Both the position numbers and the translations under genes were made by a program. Under the pieces are notes generated by a model that saw only the letters and a list, made by a program, of their open reading frames with translations, made no database searches and had not been told where the DNA came from. From Bradyrhizobium sp. CSS354 (lineage in GTDB: Bacteria > Pseudomonadota > Alphaproteobacteria > Rhizobiales > Xanthobacteraceae), in assembly GCF_029051725.1 (NCBI RefSeq), contig NZ_JAACFU010000010.1:62001-126000 (forward strand): a stretch of 64,000 nt of DNA, given 5' to 3'. Below are positions 8,801 to 16,089 of the stretch, piece after piece (the stretch's first letter is position 1; every line of letters starts with the position of its first letter).

Positions 8801-9654
8801 ACGTCGACGACGACCATCTTGGCCGCGCGGCGCGTGGTGCCGCCCGACTTGATCGCGCCCGCGGCGCGGTCGCCTATCTTGAGGAAGCTCATCAGGCCGG
8901 ACGAGCGGCCGCCGCCGGAGAGGCGTTCGCCTTCGCCGCGCAGGCGCGAGAAGTTGGAGCCGGTGCCGGAGCCGTATTTGAACAGGCGGGCTTCGCGGAC
9001 CCAGAGGTCCATGATGCCGCCCTCGTTGACGAGATCGTCACCGACGCCCTGGATGAAGCAGGCGTGCGGCTGCGGATGCTCGTAGGAGGATTTCGAGCGG
9101 GTCAGCTTGCCGGTGAAGGGGTCGACGTAATAATGGCCCTGGCCGGGGCCGTCGATGCCATAGGCCCAATGAAGCCCGGTGTTGAACCATTGCGGCGAGT
9201 TCGGCGCGACCATCTGCATGGTCAGCATGTAGCGGAGCTCGTCGTAGAAGGTCTGGGCGTCCTCGTCGGAGGAGAAGTAGTTGCCCTTCCAGCCCCAATA
9301 GGTCCAGCAGCCGGCGAGACGGTCGAACACCTGCTTGGCCGAGAGCTCGCTGACATAGCGCTCTTTCTCGGGCAGGAGGGCGAGCGCCTCCGTGTCGGGC
9401 ACGGAGCGCCACAGGAAGGAGGGGACGGACTCTTCCTCGACCTTCTTCAGGCGCGCGGCAACGCCGGCCTTGCGGAAGTACTTCTGGGCCAGGACGTCGG
9501 AGGCGACCTGCGACCACGCGGTCGGCACCTCGACATTGTCGAGCTTGAACACGACCGAGCCGTCGGGATTCCTGATCTCCGACGTGGTCAGCCGGAAATC
9601 GATGCCGGCGTAAGGTGACTGTCCCGAAGTGGTGTGGCGCCGCTCAATCCGCAT
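5890..9654 (-). CDS. nrdJ: Vitamin B12-dependent (class II) ribonucleotide reductase
   Basis: A 1254-residue adenosylcobalamin-dependent ribonucleoside reductase that makes deoxyribonucleotides with or without oxygen. Hallmarks are APNSPQWFNTG (150-160), the redox cysteine in HACFIQG (C199), the substrate-site segment ASNPCSEYMF in the middle, APTGTIGLVMDCDTTG, and a C-terminal cysteine cluster (CSECGNF, CMKCDTCG) that forms the zinc-finger-like tail of the long alphaproteobacterial form. Length agrees with that class (about 1200-1250 residues). No class I nrdAB is in the window. It is monocistronic, followed by a strong terminator and preceded by a long untranslated region with an NrdR-box-like site. 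Catalytic activity depends on a cobalamin supply encoded elsewhere. Confidence 0.97.
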   Translation of the reverse strand: MRIERRHTTSGQSPYAGIDFRLTTSEIRNPDGSVVFKLDNVEVPTAWSQVASDVLAQKYFRKAGVAARLKKVEEESVPSFLWRSVPDTEALALLPEKERYVSELSAKQVFDRLAGCWTYWGWKGNYFSSDEDAQTFYDELRYMLTMQMVAPNSPQWFNTGLHWAYGIDGPGQGHYYVDPFTGKLTRSKSSYEHPQPHACFIQGVGDDLVNEGGIMDLWVREARLFKYGSGTGSNFSRLRGEGERLSGGGRSSGLMSFLKIGDRAAGAIKSGGTTRRAAKMVVVDVDHPDIETYIDWKVKEEQKVAALVTGSKINQKHLKAVLKACVNCEGSGDDCFDPEKNPALRREIKLARRSLVPDNYIKRVIQFAKQGYKDIQFDVYDTDWDSEAYLTVSGQNSNNSVSLKDDFLRAVETDGDWNLVGRTTKKITKTLKARDLWEKIGYAAWASADPGLHFNTTMNDWHTCKASGDIRASNPCSEYMFLDDTACNLASANLLTFYDIPSKRFDVEGYEHLCRLWTIVLEISVMMAQFPSKSIAELSYEFRTLGLGYANIGGLLMTMGLSYDSKEGRAIAGALTAIMTGITYKTSAEMASELGTFPGYKKNAAHMLRVIRNHRRAAHGQSNGYEGLSVNPVPMDLVSCPQTDLVTHAQAAWDAALELGEKHGYRNAQTTVIAPTGTIGLVMDCDTTGIEPDFALVKFKKLAGGGYFKIINRAVPAALRALGYRESEIAEIEAYAVGHGSLSNAPGINASTLKAKGFTDEAIAKVEKALPTAFDIKFAFNKWTFGEDFIRDQLGIGAEAIAAPGFDLLQAVGFTKREIEAANVHICGAMTVEGAPHLKAEHYPVFDCANPCGKVGKRYLSVESHIRMMSAAQPFISGAISKTINMPNDATVEDCKSAYMLSWKLALKANALYRDGSKLSQPLNSQLISDDEDEDDAVDHLYDKPMAARTAQVSEKIVEKLVERIIVMREREKMPDRRKGYTQKAVVGGHKVYLRTGEYDDGRIGEIFIDMHKEGAALRSFINNFAIAVSLGLQYGVPLDEYVDAFTFTRFEPAGPVQGNDSIKYATSILDYVFRELAVSYLSRFDLAHVDPSETGFDVLGKGVEEGKEPDDHGQRASKLVSRGLTRSRTDNLVVMRGGSTAVAQGNDSAPAGGSKVTSLASHGAGRAGDVLEGAVALKQEVAHDLSPTEKLEALQWSKAGSAQVAVPSKAERRAEAKAKGYEGEMCSECGNFTLVRNGTCMKCDTCGSTTGCS

Positions 9655-10098
9655 GGTCTTGCCCCGTCCTATCTTTGACCGAACCGCCTCCGTTCAGGCG
9701 CGCCGGGTCATCATTTCATTTCGCGGTGCTCGGCGGCCGTCTGGCCCCTGGCATCGCAGTTCAGCCGGTAGACCCGGCCCGTTTTCTCCCGACGCGATTG
9801 CTCGATGCGCGCACCGATCATCCGCCGGCACGTCCAGACCCATCCGCCCCAAAGGGATGAGCCCGACATGCGTTCAACGCCCCACAACGTCACGTCTTCA
9901 ACCATTGCCATCCGAGCCTGTTTCCAGCCCGTTCAGGCGCCCGAAAGATCCGCTCTCGCCGGGCAGACAAGCCCGTGTCCCGCTGCCTTTGTCTGGCTTG
10001 GCGGAGTGCTGTTTTGCAGACCCTTTGGGGGAGTGCCGGCGGGACGCAAACACACTCGCGCCGAACGGATCGAAAACTAGGACTCTCCGTTACCCCCG

Positions 10099-10141
10099 TC
10101 AAGAACTAGTGCGAGTTCCTGAATCAAATACTAAATATGGT
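10099..10141 (-). promoter_or_regulatory. Inverted repeat plus NrdR-box-like site upstream of nrdJ
   Basis: TCAAGAACT (10099-10107) and AGTTCCTGA (10114-10122) form an inverted repeat with one mismatch around AGTGCG. Eight bases further, on the minus strand, ACCATATTTAGT (10141-10130) resembles one NrdR box (consensus roughly CACWATATATWGTG), the operator of the ribonucleotide-reductase repressor. NrdR normally needs two boxes; a good second one was not found. The site is about 480 bases from the nrdJ start, so the assignment is tentative. Confidence 0.3.
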
Positions 10142-10245
10142 GGATTGTGGGGGATAACAGGGGGCAGGCCCGCGCCTGTTGTTGAGCCAAGTATCAGTGA
10201 GTCCTCAGGGATTCCCAACCGAAAAAATTTGCATCTTGTGGTCCT

Positions 10246-10308
10246 GCTGAGGCTTCACCCCGCTGTTCACAGGCCAGGTATATTTTTAAGTCGCGGGGTT
10301 GCCTCAGC
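10246..10308. repeat. Imperfect inverted repeat with A+T-rich loop
   Basis: GCTGAGGC (10246-10253) pairs with GCCTCAGC (10301-10308), and ACCCCGC (10257-10263) pairs with GCGGGGT (10293-10299). The loop includes GGTATATTTTTAAG. This would be a 15-bp interrupted stem. It lies about 110 bases before the DMT transporter and could be a small RNA, an attenuator-like leader or a terminator for transcription out of the nrdJ region. Confidence 0.5.
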
Positions 10309-10415
10309 GGGACTCACGTAGGGCTACGGTAGGTAAGGGCAGGCATGCCTGCCGGGCTGGTGGTGGGAGGCGCGAATCCGCGCCAAGCTGCCCTCGATTT
10401 TGCCGGACTACCCAC

Positions 10416-11312
10416 ATGCTTGATTCGACCCGCCGGGATGCGCGAGCGCGCATCGCCCCGGCCGGCCTGATGTTCCTCGCCATCACCTCGGTGGGCTGGG
10501 GTTTCAACTGGCCGGTGACGAAATTCCTGCTCTCCGAGCTGCCGCCGCTGACCCTGCGCGGGGTCACCGGCGTGCTGGGCGCGGTGCTGCTGGCGGCGCT
10601 GGCGCTGATCCGCCGCGACAGCCTCAGCGTCCCGCGCGAGATCTGGCCGCGCCTCGTGACCGCCGCGCTCCTCAACGTCACCGGCTGGATGGTGCTGATG
10701 GGCCTGGCGCTGCTGTGGCTGCCGGCGAGCGAAGCAGCGCTGATCGCCTACACCATGCCGGTCTGGGCCTCGCTGATCGCCTGGCCGGTGCTGGGCGAGC
10801 GGCCGACCTTGTTGCGCACCATCGCGCTGGTGATGGCGTTTGCCGGCCTCGCCTCGATCATGGGCGGCAACGGCTTTGCCGCCACCGCGGACAAGCTGCC
10901 GGGCATCGTCATGGCGCTGTGCGGCGCGCTCGGCTTCGCGCTCGGCACGGTGTTTTCGAAGAAGTACCCGATCCGCCTGCCGCCGATCACGGCCGCGGCC
11001 TGGCAGATCGGGATCGGCTGCCTGCCGATCACGATCATCGGCCTCGCCGTCGAGACCACCCATTTGGAATTGGTGACGCCGGTCGGATGGTGGCTGCTGG
11101 TCTATTCGACCGTGGTGCAGTTCTGCATCGCCTATGTCAGCTGGTTCGCAGCCCTTGCACGCCTGCCGGCCTCGGTCGCCGCGATCGGCACCATGGCGGT
11201 GCCTGTCATCGGCGTCGTGGCATCCGCGATCGCACTCCACGAGCCGCTGGGAGCAGGGCAGATTGCCGCGCTGATCTTCACGCTGGCGGCGGTGGTGCTG
11301 GCGACGCGGTAG
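10416..11312 (+). CDS. EamA/DMT-family permease
   Basis: A 298-residue integral membrane protein with about ten predicted helices in two EamA repeats. The first repeat begins with GLMFLAITSVGWGFNWPVTK, the second after TADKLPGIVMALCGALGFA. These are the usual features of drug/metabolite transporters that export amino acids or metabolites. The substrate cannot be told from sequence. ATG 10416 was chosen because the longer frame upstream reads as arginine-rich non-coding sequence. The gene stands alone and converges on the LysR gene. Confidence 0.85.
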   Translation: MLDSTRRDARARIAPAGLMFLAITSVGWGFNWPVTKFLLSELPPLTLRGVTGVLGAVLLAALALIRRDSLSVPREIWPRLVTAALLNVTGWMVLMGLALLWLPASEAALIAYTMPVWASLIAWPVLGERPTLLRTIALVMAFAGLASIMGGNGFAATADKLPGIVMALCGALGFALGTVFSKKYPIRLPPITAAAWQIGIGCLPITIIGLAVETTHLELVTPVGWWLLVYSTVVQFCIAYVSWFAALARLPASVAAIGTMAVPVIGVVASAIALHEPLGAGQIAALIFTLAAVVLATR

Positions 11313-11341
11313 GCGCCTAAATTTCGGTGACGACCGACGCT

Positions 11342-12277
11342 TCACACCGCCTTGTCTCCGAACGCAGCGGGAAGCGTGGTGAGGAACGACATCACGCGCT
11401 GTGTGCGCAGGGGCGGGCGGCGGTCGGAGGTGCGCAGCATCCATAGGGGCTCCGCCGGCGCGCGCCAGGGCGCAAGCACTTCGACCAGCCGGCCGGCGCG
11501 CAGGTCTTCATGGACGAGCCACGCCGGCCCCCAGCCGATGCCGAACCCATTCGCGATCAAAGCGAGCGAAGCGTGCGCGTCGTCGCAAATGTGCTTGGGC
11601 TTGGGCGTGACGCGAATGAGTCCTTTGCCGCGCGGGTCGGCGAAGCGCCAGGTGAGGATCTGACCGCTCGCGGGATTCCGGAAGCCGACGTGGTCGTGCG
11701 CGGAAAGCTCGTATGGCGTAGCCGGCGCGCCGCGCGCGTTCAGATAGGCAGGCGAGGCGCAAGCGATCCAGGAGAACGTGCAAAGCCGCCGCGCCTGATG
11801 GCCGGGCGCGCGGTCGAGGGGCCCTGAGCGGATCGCGACGTCGACGCCTTCCGCCGCGAGATCGAGAATCTCGTTGCGGAATTTGACCTCGATCTCGATT
11901 TCCGGCCGTACCCGCAGGAATGCGGGCAGTCGCGGCAGGATGCAGGCGCGCGCGAACGAGGCGGGGGCGGTCACGCGCACACGTCCGCCATCGTCGCGCG
12001 CGACTTCGCCGAGCGCGGATTGGACACGGGCGAGACTTTCGGCCAACGCGCGTCCCGCCGCCATTAGCCTGTCGCCCTCTTCGGTCAGCGCCAACGAATG
12101 GGTGGAGCGATGCAAAAGCCGCAACCCGCGAGCCTTTTCGAAGCGGGCGACCGCCTTGGACATTGCCGAGGTGGTCGTCCCCGCCCGCCGCGCGGCTTCG
12201 GCGAAGGAGCCCGCCTCGACGACACGGACGAAGGCGAGGAGACGTGAGAGGTCGGGAGGTAAAGTCGTTGTGGACAT
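11342..12277 (-). CDS. LysR-family transcriptional regulator
   Basis: A 311-residue regulator from ATG 12277 (GTG 12286 is the longer option). The N-terminal winged helix-turn-helix is clear: LLAFVRVVEAGSFAEAARRAGTTTSAMSKAVARFEKARGLRLLHRSTHSLALTEEG is read here in pieces as helix, turn and wing. The rest is the type II periplasmic-binding-like effector domain (RVRVTAPASFARACILP...). It is close to the AaeR/CrgA-like group that controls small aromatic-stress genes. It is divergent from the DUF1330-like gene, with 108 bases between start codons. The sequence at its start, GTGGACTGCATGTCCAC, is nearly palindromic and may be an autoregulatory operator. Confidence 0.88.
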   Translation of the reverse strand: MSTTTLPPDLSRLLAFVRVVEAGSFAEAARRAGTTTSAMSKAVARFEKARGLRLLHRSTHSLALTEEGDRLMAAGRALAESLARVQSALGEVARDDGGRVRVTAPASFARACILPRLPAFLRVRPEIEIEVKFRNEILDLAAEGVDVAIRSGPLDRAPGHQARRLCTFSWIACASPAYLNARGAPATPYELSAHDHVGFRNPASGQILTWRFADPRGKGLIRVTPKPKHICDDAHASLALIANGFGIGWGPAWLVHEDLRAGRLVEVLAPWRAPAEPLWMLRTSDRRPPLRTQRVMSFLTTLPAAFGDKAV

Positions 12278-12286
12278 GCAGTCCAC
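12269..12286. promoter_or_regulatory. Near-palindrome at the LysR start, possible operator
   Basis: GTGGACATGCAGTCCAC is an inverted repeat of GTGGAC with GTCCAC around five bases, overlapping the start codon of the LysR gene. A second partial copy of TGCAGTCAC follows at about 12301. LysR proteins bind inverted repeats in the divergent region they control, so this is a plausible site; binding is inferred only. Confidence 0.3.
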
Positions 12287-12385
12287 ATAGTCATGGCTAT
12301 GCAGTCACTACAAGAGCCATTCCCTAGCGGCTAAATACGGAGTGTCAGCGCGCAATCTGCGCCGCTAGAAACCGCGGGAAGTCCC

Positions 12386-12799
12386 ATGAACCCCATCGAA
12401 ATCACCCTGCAAGCCCTCGACGCCGCCGAGCGCGCGATTCCACCCGGCCAGCCGGTTTATATGCTCAATCTGCTGCGCTACCGCGCGTATGCGCGTTACG
12501 AGGACGGATTCGACGCCGCGCCCTGCTCGGGCCGCGAAGCCTTTCATGAACGCTATAGGCCGGCATTTCGGCGCCTCGCGGCCGGTAAGCCGCTCGTGCG
12601 GATGTTTTCCGGGCCGGTCCTGACGAGCCTCGTCGGCGCGCCAGGCGAACGCTGGGACGAAGCGGCGATCAATGAATACGGCGATTTCGCCACCTTCCGC
12701 TCGATCGTCGACACCGAGACTTACCGGCGCGAAGCCGCCCCGCATCGGCACGCGGCGCTCGAGGATTTCCGGCTGTTCGCGCTCGCCAAGGCGATGTGA
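12386..12799 (+). CDS. DUF1330-like small dimeric alpha-beta protein
   Basis: A 137-residue soluble protein. The segment VYMLNLLRYRAYARYEDG and the later pattern EYGDFATFRSIVDTETYRREAAPHRHAALEDFRLFALA match the ferredoxin-like barrel proteins grouped as DUF1330, which are often stress-induced and of unknown reaction. It has no signal peptide. It lies opposite the LysR gene and is its likely target. Nothing suggests truncation. Confidence 0.65.
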   Translation: MNPIEITLQALDAAERAIPPGQPVYMLNLLRYRAYARYEDGFDAAPCSGREAFHERYRPAFRRLAAGKPLVRMFSGPVLTSLVGAPGERWDEAAINEYGDFATFRSIVDTETYRREAAPHRHAALEDFRLFALAKAM

Positions 12800-13321
12800 A
12801 CGCATCGAGGCGACGGCCTCGGCATTCGCCTTTAACGGAGCACTTCAGTCATCGGGAGTTTGTCTTCGAGCACCTGCTGGCATACTCCAGGGAGGTCGAG
12901 ATACCGATGCGGGTGACGTTGGGCGGATCTGGCTGTAACAGCTCAAAGGCGCGGCGCCCATTTTGACCGGTGGCCATCGAAAAGAAGAAGCTGGCGGCGC
13001 GAAATGAGTTGGAATGGCCCAAAGGAAAACGTGAGTTCCTCTCGACGCCGGCCTCTCTGCAATGTCTCCGTGGTAGCCCGCATTCTTCACTGCCAAAGGA
13101 CGCGACAGTGCGCTGAAAATATCATGCGTCACAAGGCTGCTGAACATCGCGATTCTGAAAAGCACGATCGCAGCGAGCATTTTGTCGCAGGATCCAAAGC
13201 GTTCCTTGGGCTTCGTGCGGCCCCTGCCACGAACGGCGGATTTACCCGATTTAACCGACCCGCACCGCCCACCGGACTATAGTCGCTCGATCGCAGTTTC
13301 GTCCGTCCGAAAGGTATCGCA
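12800..13321. other. 520-base gap without a confident gene
   Basis: No convincing gene was found. A 111-codon minus-strand frame (12845-13180) has a hydrophobic start (MLAAIVLFRIAMFSSLV) but then loses any recognisable family character, so it may be a gene remnant. The last 60 bases probably hold the promoter of the following hydrolase gene. Confidence 0.4.
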
Positions 13322-14080
13322 ATGAAACACCTGATCCTGGGAGCACTCCTCTCCATGGCGGCCAGCCTTCCTTCGTTCGCGCAGACGCCCGCAAGCAAGC
13401 CCGTCTCGATCGTTCTCGTACACGGCGCCTTCGTTGACGGCTCGGGCTGGAAGGCTGTCTACGACATTCTGACCCGCGACGGTTATGAGGTTTTGGTCGT
13501 CCAGAACTCGACTGCAACGCTCGACGGTGATGTCGAGACAACGCGGGAGGTCATACGCAAGGCGGGAAAGCCGATCATTTTGGTAGGCCACTCGTATGGC
13601 GGTGCCGTCATCACCGAAGCCGGAAGCGATCCCAAGGTTCGCAAGCTTGTCTATATTGCCGCTTTCGCGCCAGAGGTCGGAGAATCCGTCTACGAGCTCG
13701 CGACGCGTCCTACTCCGGGCGAGGCCGGTGCACCGTTGTTGCCGCCGAGCGGCGGCTTTCTTCTGGTTGATCCGGCGAAGTTTCCGAGTGCGTTCGCGCA
13801 GGATGTTGATCCGTCCATCACCGCCTTCATGGCCGCAGCACAAGTTCCGTGGGGACTCAAAGCGGTCGAACACAAGATCGTTGGCGCAGCATGGAAAGAC
13901 AAGCCCGTGCACTACATGCTGACAACGCAAGATCACATGGTGCCGCCCAGCACACAGCGCTTCATGTCTTCGCGAGCAAAAGCGAAGCTTACCGAGCTGC
14001 CGAGCAGCCATGCCGCGATGCTCTCTCACCCGCGGGAAGTTGCAGCCTTCATCGAAAGCGCAGCCGGAGAAGCAGATTGA
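13322..14080 (+). CDS. Exported alpha/beta hydrolase
   Basis: A 252-residue protein with a Sec signal peptide ending near SFAQT. The mature part begins KPVSIVLVHGAFVDGSGW, giving the oxyanion-hole HG, then the nucleophile elbow GHSYGG with S91. D204 (TTQDHMVP) and H230 (SSHAAML) complete a plausible triad. It resembles the secreted members of the hydroxynitrile lyase/esterase-like group of small alpha/beta hydrolases. The substrate is unknown. The DJ-1 gene follows 75 bases later on the same strand, so a shared transcript is possible. Confidence 0.85.
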   Translation: MKHLILGALLSMAASLPSFAQTPASKPVSIVLVHGAFVDGSGWKAVYDILTRDGYEVLVVQNSTATLDGDVETTREVIRKAGKPIILVGHSYGGAVITEAGSDPKVRKLVYIAAFAPEVGESVYELATRPTPGEAGAPLLPPSGGFLLVDPAKFPSAFAQDVDPSITAFMAAAQVPWGLKAVEHKIVGAAWKDKPVHYMLTTQDHMVPPSTQRFMSSRAKAKLTELPSSHAAMLSHPREVAAFIESAAGEAD

Positions 14081-14155
14081 TATCACCGGCACCATGCTGG
14101 CGGCAATATTACGACGTTTGGGCTTAGTGCCTTCACAAGACTCAAGGGGAATACG

Positions 14156-14824
14156 ATGACTCAACACGTCCTGGTTATTGTCAGCAACGCGGCCGTGATC
14201 GGTCCGCACAATCGTAAGACGGGCTTCTTTTTTGCCGAGGTCGCACATCCGTTCGATGTGCTTGACAAGGCAGGCATTGCCGTTGAGTTCGCCTCTCTAA
14301 GGGGCGGGTGGACGCCATATGATGCCTACGACGAGAAAGATCCCGCGCAGAAGTCTTTTCTCGAAAGCAAGGCCTTTCGCCGTTTGAATCGCAGTCGCAA
14401 ACTAGCTGAGGTGGATGCTGCCGATTACGAAGCCATCTTCGTGCCAGGCGGTCTTGGACCGATGGTCGACATTCAGCGTAACCCCGTCGTTCAAAATGCA
14501 GTCGTGCGTGCCTGGAGCACTGGAAAGTTTGTAACTGCCGTTTGTCACGGTCCGTGCGCGCTGCTCGGGGTAGACCTAGGCGATGGCAAGCCGTTCGTGC
14601 AGGGCAAGAAGCTTACATCGTTCTCGAAGAAGGAAGAGTACGACTACGCACGCGAAGACGTTCCTTACGAACTCGAAGATGCCCTGCGGGCAGAGGGTGC
14701 CGAGTATACGTCCGCAGCAAACTGGCAACCTCACGTCGTCGTCGACGGACGCCTCATCACTGGCCAGAATCCCGCCTCGGCCGGGCTCCTGGCCAAGGAG
14801 TTGCTGGCAGCACTCAGAAAATAA
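14156..14824 (+). CDS. DJ-1/PfpI protein, class I glutamine amidotransferase-like (Hsp31/YajL type)
   Basis: A 222-residue cytosolic protein. The nucleophile elbow AVCHGPCALL places catalytic C130 with H131. E28 in GFFFAEVAHPF is the conserved partner that lowers the cysteine pKa. The arrangement matches the Hsp31-like glyoxalase III/deglycase subgroup, which detoxifies methylglyoxal or repairs stress damage; the exact activity is inferred. It is downstream of an exported hydrolase and upstream, on the other strand, of an exported hemoglobin, in an area rich in stress genes. Confidence 0.88.
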   Translation: MTQHVLVIVSNAAVIGPHNRKTGFFFAEVAHPFDVLDKAGIAVEFASLRGGWTPYDAYDEKDPAQKSFLESKAFRRLNRSRKLAEVDAADYEAIFVPGGLGPMVDIQRNPVVQNAVVRAWSTGKFVTAVCHGPCALLGVDLGDGKPFVQGKKLTSFSKKEEYDYAREDVPYELEDALRAEGAEYTSAANWQPHVVVDGRLITGQNPASAGLLAKELLAALRK

Positions 14825-15125
14825 AGAATAGGCAGCCGAGCATCGCCTGGCTGACCTGGAGGCCGCATTCCCCGAGGAAGCGTGGTTGATAACAATGCCT
14901 CGGACGCAGAACTCGAAGTGAAGGTCTGCTTCGGGGGCATACACGTTGGTTCGCCGGTAGCTCGACGACTTCCGGTCTACTCCCGGCTTCGGACACTTCG
15001 CTGTAGCGCAAACTGGAGCAATGGGCCCACGAGCGGACGCATCGCGACTCAGCAGTTCGCAACTTTCGATCGCCCGCGTCAGCGCGCAGCTAACAATTCC
15101 GCCAAGGCCGGGGCGTTATGACGGT
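14825..15125. other. 300-base gap, no feature seen
   Basis: The gap lies between the convergent DJ-1 and hemoglobin genes. No coding frame, strong hairpin or repeat was recognised in it. Confidence 0.4.
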
Positions 15126-15674
15126 TCAGCCGCGCTTGGCGCCCGCGGTGACCTCGTCTTTGTGGGCAGCGAAGGCTTCCAGAACTTCGGTTTTCTCGCG
15201 CTTCGGGATTTTGAAGTGATCCAGGGTCCGTCCGAGTTCCGCTGCGACCTCGTCGAACTCTGCAGGTGAGATCCGGAGGTTGCGATGGGCCTCCTCAAGG
15301 CCAAGCGGGGTTGCGCCGGGCCTGGTTGCTGCAAACTTGAAGGGGCCACCCGAAACGTCGCAGACCCACAACGTGCGCATGAATTTGAGGCCGGGGAGCC
15401 TTTCCAGGCTCTTGGTGTGCCATTCTCGGAGCTGCGGATTCTTGGACTTCTGGCCGACGATGGGATTCTTCACGACGGCATCGCTGAAGTGATCCACTAC
15501 AGCCGCGATGGCGAAAGCGCCGCCCAGCCGCTCATAGAGGCTTTTCTCAGGCGTGGTTTGCTTGTTCTGTGCTTGCGCGTTGTCCGCACTCGCCAAAGCC
15601 ATGGGGACAGCAATCATCGCCAATCCTGCGACGATGCTTCGTCGCGTGATGGAAGTCGAACGAGTCTTTGTCAT
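15126..15674 (-). CDS. Group 1 truncated hemoglobin with an export signal
   Basis: A 182-residue protein. Residues 1-36 look like a twin-arginine or Sec signal (ITRRSIVAGLAMIAV..., cleavage near AQAQ). The globin part starts YERLGG (47-52). It has the LWVCDVSGGPFKFA stretch and the proximal histidine H130 in EEAHRNLRIS, all as in group 1 truncated hemoglobins. At the B10 position, where HbN-type proteins carry Tyr, this one reads HFSDAVV with Ser, so the distal pocket is altered. Export of a truncated hemoglobin is uncommon. A role in oxygen or NO handling in the periplasm is inferred. The gene stands alone. Confidence 0.85.
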   Translation of the reverse strand: MTKTRSTSITRRSIVAGLAMIAVPMALASADNAQAQNKQTTPEKSLYERLGGAFAIAAVVDHFSDAVVKNPIVGQKSKNPQLREWHTKSLERLPGLKFMRTLWVCDVSGGPFKFAATRPGATPLGLEEAHRNLRISPAEFDEVAAELGRTLDHFKIPKREKTEVLEAFAAHKDEVTAGAKRG

Positions 15675-16089
15675 TGGCAGCTCCTTAGAGATGGCTCAAA
15701 AGGCCTCACCGCCTTGAGCACGGTGTGTCGTAGCTCGGCGTCCTCCGATGCCAACGGGTACGCCGCCACTGTTGGCGTTCAGGCCCCGTCTGATCGGCGC
15801 TCTCCTTGCTGTCTCCTTGGATGGCTTTGAAGCGAAGAGGTTCCCGTCAAAAATCGAAGTCGACGAACAAAACCCGCGCCACGAATGTCCGGACTGGGTC
15901 ACAAGTCGCCGATCACGCCCAAGGTAGGAGCTTCCGCTTGGCCTTGGTAAGCCGACGTTATGTGCACGGCCTATGCGAGAGCGGCTTCGAGCGTTCTGTT
16001 CGGCGTCTGGCCAAAAGCAAGTCAGGAACTCGTGCAAGCGTTGCGGATTAGCTCTCTCTGCCGGACTGAGTGCCTCCAGCGAGACGGTT
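15675..16089. other. 415-base gap between hemoglobin and arginase-family genes
   Basis: It holds the divergent promoters of the two genes. No repeat or RNA gene was recognised. An in-frame ATG at 15973 would add 39 residues to the following gene, but the added sequence (cysteine- and arginine-rich) does not look coding. Confidence 0.35.

Larger units (their letters stand above)
9655..10415. other. 760-base intergenic region upstream of nrdJ
   Basis: The region separates divergent nrdJ and a DMT transporter. No convincing gene is present; a 66-codon minus-strand frame at 9711-9911 (tryptophan-rich N-terminus, basic C-terminus) is the only coding candidate and is weak. It carries an inverted repeat at 10099-10122, an NrdR-box-like palindrome at 10130-10141 and a larger imperfect hairpin at 10246-10308. 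A cobalamin riboswitch was looked for, but no recognisable B12-box was found. Confidence 0.6.

Noticed and set aside
6103..9618. 1171-codon plus-strand open frame opposite nrdJ
   Set aside because: It is the antisense of a highly conserved gene. The His/Ala/Val/Arg-rich composition is typical of antisense frames in G+C-rich DNA, and there is no family pattern.
9655..10415. Cobalamin riboswitch in front of nrdJ
   Set aside because: The region was read on both strands for a B12-box-like sequence and for the expected paired core; none was recognised. A covariance-model search would settle it.
15973..16089. 39-residue N-terminal extension of the arginase-family gene
   Set aside because: The extension is Cys/Arg/Ser-rich and unlike the family, whose fold begins just after ATG 16090.
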